NCBI GenBank assembly: GCA_020746875.1
Contig: JAGTJL010000042.1
Span: forward strand, 1-64,000
Length of the DNA stretch: 64,000 bases
Origin: Rhexocercosporidium sp. MPI-PUGE-AT-0058
Taxonomy: Eukaryota; Ascomycota; Leotiomycetes; Helotiales
Direction: 5' to 3'
The notes below the pieces were generated by a model. It did no database searches and was not told the origin of the DNA. It worked only from the letters and a program-made list of their open reading frames with translations. Positions within the stretch are counted from its first letter, which is position 1. Each line of letters begins with the position of its first letter. Below, piece after piece: positions 1 to 10,066 of this stretch. Both the position numbers and the translations under genes were made by a program.

Positions 1-2027
1 TATAATTATTTGCCGCTTTATAATGATTTTCTTTTATATATAAATTCAATTAACTTTTTTAAAAGCTTAAAAAAATTATTAAGATTAAGATTTAAAAGCA
101 TTTTTTATAATATATTTAAAGTTATTAAATATCTTTTTTAAGTTTTAAAAAGTATAATAATATTACTTAAGGTCGAACGTTTAATATTTTCTTATAACTT
201 CTTTAATTAACTTTTAATAAATATTATTAAGGAAGTCGGGGAGCTATTTAATGTTTTAGCTTACTTTAAGAGTGTAATAGTTTACGACGTATTATTTCTT
301 TTTAACGTTATTTATAATACCTCGAGCCGTAAAGAGTTGCTTTAAGGTCTTAAAGAACTTAATAATATTATTCCCGTTAAAATATAAGTAATTAAAGGTG
401 CCTAAAGTTAATATAGCTTAGGCTATTACAAAATAAAGAAGTCTTTTAATAAAGTCCGTAATAAGTCGTGTGGCTTAAGATATAAGTTATTAAAACGCTA
501 TATTATTAAAAGTAGTTTTATAATAATAATTATTTAAAGCCTTATTTATTTTATATAATGTAAAGGTTTTAATAAGTTTATATTATTTTAGCGTAAGTCG
601 TATTAATTAAAAAGCTTAAGCGGAAGTAACTTAAGCTTAAAGCGGTGCTATATAGTTTATATTAGCGGGGTTAAGTCTCTTTTACTTTAAAGGCGAATAT
701 AATGTGGCTTAAGGGTATATAAGCTAAGTAAGTGTTATATAAGCTAGTAAAGCTTAAGGGGCGGCTTAAGCTTTTATATTAAAGCTTTTTAAATAGCTAT
801 TGTCTTAATTATAATTAAATATATTTTATTATAAGTTGCTATTGCCGCCTTTATTTTTCTTCTTTTTTTTACTTATAATTAAAGTATTATTTATAAATAT
901 TTTCGGTAATTATAATAAAGTAAAGTTAATAATTTTAACGATGTTAGGCTTTATTAAAGGCTTAATAAGTACAAAGGTAAAGGAGTTTATAAAGTTTGTA
1001 AAGCTTATCTCGGTAGTAAAATAGTTTATAGTCGGGGTCGTAAAGCTTCCTCGGGTTATAAAGAAGTTATTAAAAAGTCGTTTAAGCTCCTTGCCCTTTA
1101 GGTTACCGCTAAAAGCGATATATTTAGTATTGTTTTCAAATATAATTGATTTTTTTTAGTGAAATTAATAATTTATTAAAAAGTAAATGCGCTTAATATT
1201 ATTAATAAAAAAATAAAAGATATAATATATTATATTAAAAAAGGAAAAATATATAAGCTCGAGAAAATAAAGAAGATATATAAATAAAATATTAAATTAA
1301 AGAGCTTATAACTTTAAGCTCTTCCCGAGTAATAAAGCCCGAAAGACGCCGAAGTCTAGGCCTCTTGTCTTTATAATAAATAAATATATAAGCTTAAGCG
1401 AAGTAAATAAATTTCGTTAAATATAAAAGCTTTATTATTATTAAAGTTAATTTCGGCGTAAAATGACTTAAGACTAAAACTAATTAAAAAGGCATAAGAT
1501 AAAACCCCGTATACCTTTTTATTAAGCTCTATCTTATTAACTTAAAGTAGGCTTTTAATAAAAAAAAAAGGAAAAGAATAATAAATACGTTTATTAAAAG
1601 TGCAGTTAACGTTAAAATTTGCCGGATTTATTTTAAATAATTTACTTTTCGTTTTTAAAGTATTAAATATACTTTAATATTAATTAAGGCGTTTTTAACG
1701 GCGTAATCCGGCTATTTTCGGTCCGACCTTTTTTAATATTAATGTTTTATATATTAGAGCTGGCATTTTTAATAATTTAAGTACTTTTATATTAAAGGTA
1801 AGTAGTTTCCCTTTAGACTTCTTGTGCTTTTCGTTATATTATAAGAGACTATCGAGGTGCCGTATTTAGTTTTACTTTAAGGGCTAGGAGATTTTTAAGT
1901 AAATAAGTTTATATTAGTTCGAGCACTTGTCGGTTTCGGTCTTTATAATTAATATAAAGGCCTTTAGGCTTTTTTACGTATTTTATTTTAGCTTTTCTAC
2001 TTATTTCTTGCGTAGGTTACTAAAATA
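1..2027. other. AT-rich RIP-like tract, no gene recognised
   Basis: Very AT-rich, TpA-rich sequence with stop codons in every frame and many AAGCTTAA-type words. I could not recognise a domain on either strand. The one open stretch, at 836-1024, is low-complexity Phe/Leu/Ile/Lys sequence and I do not call it a gene. It most likely represents an old transposon mutated beyond recognition by eye. Confidence 0.6.
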
Positions 2028-2132
2028 TGTAGAGGGGAAAACACTAAGTATATAATAAGAGGGTAGTAAAGTAAGTGCCGGAGGGTAAACGTAAGAAATA
2101 CTTATTTAATAAATATTAAAGATATTATATAT
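2028..2132 (+). repeat. Repeat block X, left copy (105 bp)
   Basis: This 105 bp block starts with TG and contains the words GGGGAAAACAC and GCCGGAGGGTAAA. It recurs in the same orientation at 63312-63416 with the same length; the two copies differ mostly by G/A and C/T changes. It may be a short LTR or a MITE-like unit, but no coding content or target duplication was found. Confidence 0.75.
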
Positions 2133-2402
2133 GTCGACATTCCCCGAACCCCGCCTCCGTCGAGCGACAGGAGACACAGCTCCCTTCCATAGCCAGACCT
2201 TCCTTGGACACTCGATTGTTGTGGTGGGGTTGACCTCAGAGGCCCATTTGTCACGTGATTAAGCTGTATCTTACTGTATTTAAGATAGCCTTTAGGGCAA
2301 CATCCTTTAACGACAACAACAATTCTTATTATTATAACTTTTCCTTCTTATTTAAACTATACTTCTCCCCTCCCTTAATAAATTATACTCCTTAAACCTT
2401 AT
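2133..2402. repeat. Repeat block Y (left copy), promoter-like DNA upstream of the NLR gene
   Basis: This normal-composition segment lies between block X and the first NLR exon. Its part from about 2218 to 2402 is matched, in inverted orientation and with C-to-T and G-to-A differences, by 63417-63600. It looks like a fungal 5' region, with ACAACAACAATTC, a pyrimidine-rich run (CTTCTCCCCTCCCTT) and the downstream gene on the same strand. The homology stops close to the first recognisable coding base of the patatin domain. Promoter function is an inference. Confidence 0.55.
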
Positions 2403-2502
2403 ACATCCTCAGGAAGCTTATGAAAGACATTGCGACCGACCCAAGGAATCCCGCAAAGCCCTGCGAGTATTTTGACATGATAGGCGGGACCAGCACCGGC
2501 GG

Positions 2503-2563
2503 GTACTCCACCTCAGAATCCCTGACATTGCAGTATGTTATGCTAAATCAACTGACCTCCCAG
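2503..2563 (+). other. Intron 1 of the NLR-like gene (61 bp)
   Basis: The donor is GTACTCC and the acceptor CTCCCAG, with CTGAC eight bases before the acceptor as a likely branch site. Removing it joins GGTSTGG directly to LIAIMLGRL, the usual order in fungal patatin-like proteins. Confidence 0.85.
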
Positions 2564-2863
2564 ACTGATCGCGATTATGCTTGGACGACTGCATATGAGC
2601 GTAGATGAATGTCTCGCAGCCTATAGAAAACTCTCAGACGAGGTATTTCAAGCCAAACATTATGCTGCCGCGCCTTGGTGGACCTTTCCCTGGAATTGGG
2701 AGTTGAAAGGCCGCTTTGATACTGAGGCTCTGGAGAGGGCTATAAAAAGCCTGGTGGTTGAGCAACTCAGAAAGCGCCCAGAGAACAGAGACAACTCGGC
2801 TGTTACAGATCAGCAGCTTGAGGACACTCTGCTCTATGAGAGTGATGATCCGAGGTGCAGAGT

Positions 2864-2916
2864 GTTAGTTGTCTACCCTATTGATCTCCGAAGCTTGCTG
2901 ACAACTAGTTCTTCAG
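2864..2916 (+). other. Intron 2 of the NLR-like gene (53 bp)
   Basis: The donor is GTTAGT, the branch site TGCTGAC and the acceptor TTCTTCAG. Removing it gives CRVFVTATS, a typical patatin-domain stretch, and carries the frame into the exon that holds the DGA dyad. Confidence 0.85.
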
Positions 2917-3506
2917 GTTCGTCACCGCTACCAGTAAAGCCTACCCGGACCAGACGACGAATCTAACCAGCTACCCGTCAGAACGATGGCCTTCCGAGCG
3001 TCTACATAGTGTCAAAATATGGGAGGCTGCTCGTGCAACTTCTGCCGCCTCGACCTTCTTCGATCCAATCGCGGTTGGTACCGACAGAGAAGTATTTCTC
3101 GACGGAGCGACTGGTGCGAACAATCCAGTTCGCCAAGTCGCTTCAGAGGCCCGCGACGTCTGGAGCCTCAAGAACATAGGCGATGATCTCCAATGCTTCA
3201 TATCCATCGGGACCGGAGTACCTTCGGTGAAGGCCTTTGGTAGTACTCTCAAAACGGTGGTCGAAACCCTCAAGGATATGTCCACGGAAACTGAAAGGAC
3301 AGCTGAATCCTTCCTTCAGGAGCATACAGATCTGGACTCGGATCGCAGATTATTTCGTTTCAATGTGGAACAAGGACTTGAGGATATCGGATTGGAAGAG
3401 TCCCAAAAGCAATATCTTATTGCTGCCGCGACGTACAGATATCTGGCACGTGAGCGCCCTCTGAAGGAGGTGAAAGCATGTGTGGAAACAATGAAGCTGC
3501 GACAAT

Positions 3507-3594
3507 GTATAGAAGACTTTTCTTAGATTCCATGTAATCTACCAGCAAGTTAGCGATACATGTACCAATCTAAACTGACCCATCTTCATTTCAG
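3507..3594 (+). other. Intron 3 of the NLR-like gene (88 bp)
   Basis: The donor is GTATAG, with branch site CTAAACTGAC and acceptor CATTTCAG. It removes the TAG at 3524-3526 that would otherwise end the patatin reading frame. It joins the patatin exon to the frame of the first P-loop module. Confidence 0.75.
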
Positions 3595-4290
3595 GGATCA
3601 TATTCTCGTCAAAAATAATTGAACGTGCGAAAGCCGAGCGCTGTCGCGCCGTCGATTCGCTGCATCAAAAATCGAGCATCCTCTCGCCAGGGAGCGAGTG
3701 GTCCTTCTCTTGGTTTACCAACTTCCCGGAGTATCAAATGTGGCATTCTGGGAAATCGAATCGAGGGCTTTGCTTTCTCTATGGTCCTGACACAGGCAAG
3801 TCTACACTTCTTTCCAGACTTGCTGAGGCAGGTCGACCTCGGGAAAACATCCCATTTCAGATTTTCGCCTACATTGACATAGGATCTTATGATCAGGAGG
3901 ATTTTGGAGCCGTCCGTGTCAAGACTCTTCAATCCATCCTTTATCAACTCATTGATATGGCCCCGGAGAGATTGGTCGCCTTGCTTCATTATTTGATCTC
4001 TCGCAGAGTACCTCCCGACAAAGCAATAACTACCTTGAGCATACTTCTAGGAAGTATCGAATGTCTTGCCCTTCAAAATTCAGTCTCATATATGTATATT
4101 TTCGTCGACAGTATCGATAAAATACAGTTTCCCAATGATTCCGCTATTAGCGGGTCTATGCTAGATTTGTTTTTCCCTGGTGCTCATTTGCCTGAAAACA
4201 TTCGTATCTTGTTTACAGGCCGACCAACGCAAGATGTAATCCGGAAGGCTGCGCGCTTACCAAAAGTTTGTGAGGAGACTGAGCTTGAAC

Positions 4291-4336
4291 GTAATCCTTC
4301 CTCTCTTCCTCTGCGTCGTTGCTGATCTGTATTCAG
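4291..4336 (+). other. Intron 4 of the NLR-like gene (46 bp)
   Basis: The donor is GTAATC and the acceptor GTATTCAG, with GCTGATC as a possible branch site. It moves the frame from the first P-loop exon into CSRSLFFQEWRDR, the conserved linker found just before fungal NACHT domains. Confidence 0.8.
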
Positions 4337-4470
4337 ACTGCTCAAGGTCTCTGTTCTTCCAAGAATGGAGAGATCGGAAAAGCTTGGTAAAGAAAGCTCT
4401 CGCCAATACTGGAGACTGGGTCTGGAAACACGAGTCATTTACCGAATGGAACACATCCGCCAGTATACTC

Positions 4471-4473
4471 TGA
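4471..4473 (+). other. In-frame TGA before the second Walker A motif
   Basis: The reading is ...TSASIL, stop, IKGKPGSGKST. Fungal NACHT proteins usually have Trp at this place (LWIKGKPGSGKS), so one TGG-to-TGA change explains it. The frame is open for about 45 codons before it and 1104 codons after it. No splice pair of usual intron size removes it. Confidence 0.85.
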
Positions 4474-7400
4474 ATCAAGGGCAAGCCAGGTAGTGGCAAG
4501 TCAACCATTGGCCGAATGATCGCCGACCGCTTCCAGAATCCATTGACACATACCTCTGGCTCTTCGGAAGACCTCGGAGTGAAGTACGACGCACTCATTG
4601 TGGATTTCTTTTACAGCGAGAAAATGGGAGAGAAGGCAACGCGTCATTACTACATGCTCAGATCGGTCCTCTACCAACTGCTTCGTGCCGATCATGGGCT
4701 TTATCAATACTTCCGAGCTCAATATCGCAAGCTCTTCGACGCAAGCCAAAAGAGCATTTCATGGTCCATGTCAGACCTCCAATCTGTCTTTCAGAGCATT
4801 GTGAAAGATCATTGTTCTCAACAGAGACAGGTTGTCTGTATCCTGGATGCTTTTGACGAATCAGAGCGACCAAATCCCGATCAAAGATCGGTTCCTCGAA
4901 TGGCAAACCATAGCGAGACGGACGACACTCCGGACTTCCTAGAATGGCTCTGTAATCTGACCCATGCTCATTCTTCCGAACATGCCCCATTTAGACTCAT
5001 TGTCCTCAGTCGGCCAGAAAATCCTATAAAAAAATACCTGGGAAGTTATCCAAGCATTATCGTTGAGCACCGCAATGGACCTGCTATTGATGCAATCATC
5101 GATCATGGACTTGTTGAAATCAAGCAGGAGGTCACTGTATGGGCTAGACAGGACGGGATCCTACCGGCAAAGTCTTCCGCACAAGGAGATGAATGGGAAT
5201 TTCGTGTCAATGACATATTGACTCGCCTTCGAACAGGCATGAGGGAGCGTGCCGATCATACAATTCAATGGGTTATTACTGTTCTTCAAGAATTGAAAGA
5301 CCAGGTCAAAAGGGACAGCATATCCAATATAGCAGAGCTCGAATCTACATTGGAAATGCTCCCCAAAGGCCTTTATCAACTTTGGGAAGAGCTGGTCCAA
5401 CGCCTTACTCGCCGCCTAAATCTACAACAACAAGAAAGAGCTCAAACTATGTTGACATGGGCTTGTTTTACAGAACGACCCTTAAGTCTTGCGGAATTCA
5501 GAGATGCGCTAGCCATCACGTATTGGCGACCCAAGCCTTTGGATACCGATCAAAATCGTTCCTTTCAGAGTCATCTCGATAAAAATCGTTTCTGTTTGTT
5601 GCAAGCGGGTAACTGGCGACCATTCGAAAGGGACATCATGGACAAGTGCGGATGTCTCCTCGAGGTTGTCAGGCCTGAGTCAGCAGCGCAAGGTGACAAT
5701 GCAATTGTTGAGAGCGATGGGTCTGGTTTCAATGTGCAAGTTTCTCATCAAACCATCAAAGACTTCCTCATTCGTCCCGAAAAGGCACAAAATGGAAGCC
5801 CGAATCAAGAATGGGAAATCGCTGATGACCATCCTCTGGCATTGAAGCGAGGAATAGCCGAGAGAAAGATTGCGGATGAGCTAGCCGCATACATCATCTC
5901 TTCCATACCAATGCCCGATTGGTCTGGACCCTCATTAGTCAAATCGTGGTCGTCGGAAGATTTCAAGCAGCTTGCGAAGCATATCGAGGACCGCCCACTT
6001 CTACGTTATACGATTGAGTACTTTTGGCGATGTCACTGCGATCGTCCTAGGGCTGAGATCATGGCTAAGTTCTCGAATTATCTTCAAATCCACGAAGGCA
6101 CCGAAGCTCATGGTTGGTGTCTGCTGGAGGGGTGGCTACCATTTGGGAGGAGGGTCGATCCTTCTGGCACAGTTCTTTCCTCAATACTTGAACTAAAGAT
6201 CGACGACCAGTCACTCCTGAACCTGAAAGGCTGGATGACATTCAAAGCAGGTGCAAGCAAGGGAGCTACATATTTTTCTCCAACTATATCTTCAGGGCAT
6301 AATTCCACACCACTTGTATCTTCTGGGGTTTTTGTTTCCGCCCTTCAACAAACTGGCTTGGTTTCCACCGACGCAGCCTCCGCTGCTGAGGCGAGTTTGA
6401 TGTCACAAGTGCTGCCACGTGCCATGGAGTTACAACGAACAGAGCCTCCGCCAGAGCCATCCTCACCAAGTTTCGAGAAAATTATTCCCGGACTTTTCCT
6501 CGCAGCCTGTGAGCTGGGATGCCATTCTGTTATACGGCTAGTTTTGGAACATTTTGAGCTTCAAAGTGGCAATTTCGCAGCCGGCTTCCGTAAAGCCCTC
6601 CATGCCGGCCCATTCACTCCGTTCGTACTTCTATTCGAAGGCCCGCCGCTGGTAGTCTCCGGTGAAGTTCAAGATGAGATCTTCAGCCTTGCAGCTGAAA
6701 ATAAGTCCGAAGCTGTCGAACTGTTGTTGGACCTCGGCGCAAACGCAAACATTGTCGATAGCTACGCGTATCCTCCCAAAATCGGGCCTCGTCGATGGAC
6801 TCCTTTACATTATGCTGCAGCCAATGGCAGTCTCGAGGCAGCTAGAGTGCTGCTTAGCAAAGGTGCCAGAGAACTACCCGACCGTGAGCAAGAGACGCCG
6901 CTCATGCTCGCTGCAAGAAGGTGTAACGCAGACACAGTGAAAGCACTGTTAGACTTTGGTGCCAGCGTCACTAGGAAAAATGAAAGGGGTGAAACTGCAC
7001 TCGCACTCGCAATAGACAACAGCAACGAGCCGACAGTTCGACATCTCCTCAACTATGGGGCAGATATTGAAGCGGCTGACGACGAAGGACTCTCTGTTAT
7101 CGATCTTGCAATCTTACGAGGCAAAAAAGACCCCAAAAGTAAGATGACTAGCTCCATCATGACTTTACTTGCATCGTATGACAAGGTAACGGGACAATTC
7201 GGCCTAAGGCGACATAGTATACCACTTCAGCCGGATGGTCTGATCGAGAGGAGGGAAAATCGCCGTAGAGAGGTATTCCCACAGCTTGAATTATTGCGCA
7301 GACATCCTTCTTGCGCTGGATACCCTGAATCTATTCCGCCGTACATCAACTTCGGCTTCGGCTTCAAGCACAGATACGGGGCATCACGAGGAAATCCTTA

Positions 7401-7785
7401 TGCATTTGAAAGTGGAAACGCAAACAGAGGATCAGTTAAGGAACACGAAATAGTGATCCTTGAGCGTGCTTCCAGCAATACATCTACAATAGACTGTGGA
7501 CCGGCGTCATCAGCTTCGTCTTCCCATTCCGAGATTCTGGACGACAAGACCCTACCTCGAACATCGCAGGAGGAATTCCGTCATATTATGTTGCAGAACG
7601 GATTACGAAGCGAGTTGCAAGTTCCAGGAACTGGTACACCAGCTCTAGCGAGTGATATCGCGATAGCAGATTCCTCATCTGAGGAAGGTTGGGAAACTGA
7701 CTATACTAACTCGTTTCCCGACATAATCCGAGAACGCTTAATAAGGGAACTACGAGACTCGAGTCGACGTGAGCAAAAGAATTAA

Positions 7786-8559
7786 AATAGTTGAAAACGA
7801 TTTAAAATCGATTTAAATTAGTTGAATTGAATTTGAATAAGACCTCATATTTAATTTAGTTATTTAAATTTCTTAGAGTTAAGGGTTTATATTGTATTAA
7901 CTTATCGCCGTAGCACTAGTATATATATTAAAGGTAATTATGGCCGTTTATACCGCTAAGCCTGCTTTACTAATTTAGGTCAATAAGACTCTCTTAAACC
8001 GTATTATACTTATTATTAATATTTCTAAGAGATTTCCGCGTTTCGCTTTTATTTAATACCGCTATAATATTAATAATACCTCTACATAAGGCGGGGTGCC
8101 TATTAACGTCTTCGGGTAGTTCATTCTGGGCCTAGCTCGCTAAAACGGGCTTAGCGAGTCCGTTAATGGGCAGCGTTAATAAGTAAGGCAAGAACTGAAC
8201 GCTAAAAGCTTAAAATATCGTTTAATAAATATTATATAGTAAAATCGATTATAATAAATATATATTACGTGTTAAATTAAGACTGGGTCTCTTAAACGTA
8301 AGTAAGTAGCGGCTATAGTTGGCTTATTGTCGTCGTCGCTAATAGTTTGGGTAGAGTGAGGCTAAATTTTAGGCAAAAACCGGAAAATAGACGACTTCGA
8401 GTACAATTCGGATTATTAAGTATTGATTTATAAAGAGTATAAGTAAGCTATAAAAGGATTGAAAAGGCATTTAAAGAATACTTATGAAATAAGAGCAAAA
8501 AAGGAGTAGTAGTTAATCTTGAACTAATACGGCTCGTTAGTTTTATTATTACTTAAGGA
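7786..8559. other. AT-rich flank, no gene recognised
   Basis: Composition drops to AT-rich immediately after the NLR stop codon. A short GC-richer patch at about 8090-8200 contains an imperfect inverted repeat, AGCTCGCTAAAACGGGCTTAGCGAG. Nothing else was recognised. Confidence 0.5.
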
Positions 8560-8890
8560 GGTTTAATAACCACCGTATAATTATGCTTTATTTAAAGCAT
8601 TAAGAAAGCTATTAAATAAGTGATACTGTTTTGGTTCGGGATATAGTCATATATTAGTTAATTATAAGTCTATACGCGGGCATTATAATAAGAAGCATGG
8701 CTAATAAGTTAGCAAGAAAGAGCCGACGTATTAAATTAAAGTTAATGTTAGACAGAAGTAAAGCAGGCTTTTAGTAGTTTAAGAGCTCTACGATTAACGT
8801 AAAGAGCAAGGGTTTAAAAGATGTATTAAAGTAAGCGTTACCTTTTATAAAAGAAGACTGTGACTCGAGTATATATATACGTGAGTGCTT
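8560..8890 (+). pseudogene. Possible zinc-finger protein relic
   Basis: One frame of the plus strand reads a Cys followed by GSGYSH, then IRGHYNKKHG about a dozen residues later, and a basic stretch KKSRRIK. This C...H...H arrangement resembles the C2H2-like fingers of some fungus-specific hypothetical proteins. Several stops interrupt it, mostly where Gln or Trp would fit. The second Cys expected in a C2H2 finger is not present. The identification is weak; it could be a chance reading of decayed DNA. Confidence 0.25.
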
Positions 8891-10066
8891 ATAAAAACAT
8901 ATATATAATTAATAGACTGCGCTAAAGCGCGACATACTCTTATAGTAAAGCTTTATTATATAAATAAGCCTTATTATTTAAAGGCGTATAAGCAGTCGAA
9001 AGATATAATATAAGCTCCTCGAATATATATATTAATTCTTAATAAAAGCATAGTACCGAGTAGTAAATTAATATTCTTAAGATATTATAATAAATGAAAA
9101 TATTAATACGCGCTTTAAAGATATAATATACGAAGATTTTACACATCGATATAAGCAGTTTACTAGGCAATTAAATATTAATAATAAATGAAAATATAAA
9201 TACGTATTTAAATTATATATAATTAAATAAAACTAATTTAAATATATAATTAAGCTATAGTAATTAAGTAAATAAGATTTTAATTATTATATTTAACGCG
9301 TGTAAATCACAGGTTTTAAAAATAAAGCTAAAGTAAAGTTTAATTTATAATTAAGATCTCGTGCCGTCCCGTTTAATTATTAAGTTACTAAGTTATAATT
9401 AATGAATTTAATCCTTTTAAAGTGATTATTATATATAATAAGAAGCTATAATAGTATATGCCAGCTTTTTATTAACTTATATAATGCGCCGCCTCCTGGA
9501 TTAATAGGTTTATTATTAATTTAAGCGTCCCGTACCGCAGTAGGGCGATCGCGATTACCTTTAAGAATATATATATATTAACTTTTATATTATTATAATT
9601 AATCTTTACTTAATATTAACGCATTTTATACTCGCGTGCTTACTTACTTATTTATTTCTTTCTTTATTTTTTAATTATTTATCTTTTTTAATAAATTCTC
9701 TTCGATTATTAATTATGCCTCTTAAAGGTTTTAAAGCAGTGACTACGCGTATTAATAATCAAATTGCAGCTCGTTAAGTAAGTTCTTCTTTAATTTAATT
9801 CCTTAATTGTATTTTTAAATAACTTTATAATTATTAAATTAATTATTAATAATTATATTATAAGATTTTAAAGATAAGTTTAATAATTAAGAAATGTCTA
9901 CTAATAAACTTATTAATAAGCTTACTAATAATCCTCTCCTTACTTGTTCGATTATCAAAATAAATCCTGAAAATAATTAATAATATTTTTCTTTACGCAA
10001 AAATAAAAATACGCTTATTAATAACTTTAATAATAAATTAATTCTTTTTTAATCTTCTCGTATTAA
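8891..10066. other. Decayed AT-rich DNA upstream of Copia copy A
   Basis: No family was recognised. A short reading begins at the ATG near 9715 and resembles the start of a gag-like protein for about 20 codons before stops accumulate. The Copia-1 5' LTR and 5' internal region seen in copies B and C are not found here, so copy A appears to lack its normal left end. Confidence 0.5.

Larger units (their letters stand above)
2420..7785 (+). pseudogene. NLR-like protein: patatin phospholipase - P-loop NTPase - NACHT - ankyrin repeats, with an in-frame TGA
   Basis: Model: exons 2420-2502, 2564-2863, 2917-3506, 3595-4290 and 4337-7785. The introns are GT..AG and restore family motifs, so the model gives one 1706-codon frame, stop included. 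Exons 1-3 encode a patatin-like lipase: nucleophile motif GTSTG, then LIAIMLGRL across intron 1, and the dyad DGA near 3098. Exon 4 holds a first P-loop module (GPDTGKST, Walker B YIFVDSID, then ILFTGRP). Exon 5 holds a NACHT module (IKGKPGSGKST, Walker B ILDAFDE, then LIVLSRPE) and about four ankyrin repeats at roughly 6790-7125. Such fungal NLRs act in allorecognition and cell death. Two defects are visible. Codon 602 is TGA (4471-4473) where the family has Trp, and the N-terminal DGGGxRG oxyanion motif is missing upstream of 2420. The TGA could leave a patatin plus P-loop protein. Confidence 0.85.

Noticed and set aside
4463..4492. GTATAC...CCAG as an intron removing the TGA
   Set aside because: It would be about 30 bases, shorter than any other intron here, and would delete part of the Walker A motif.
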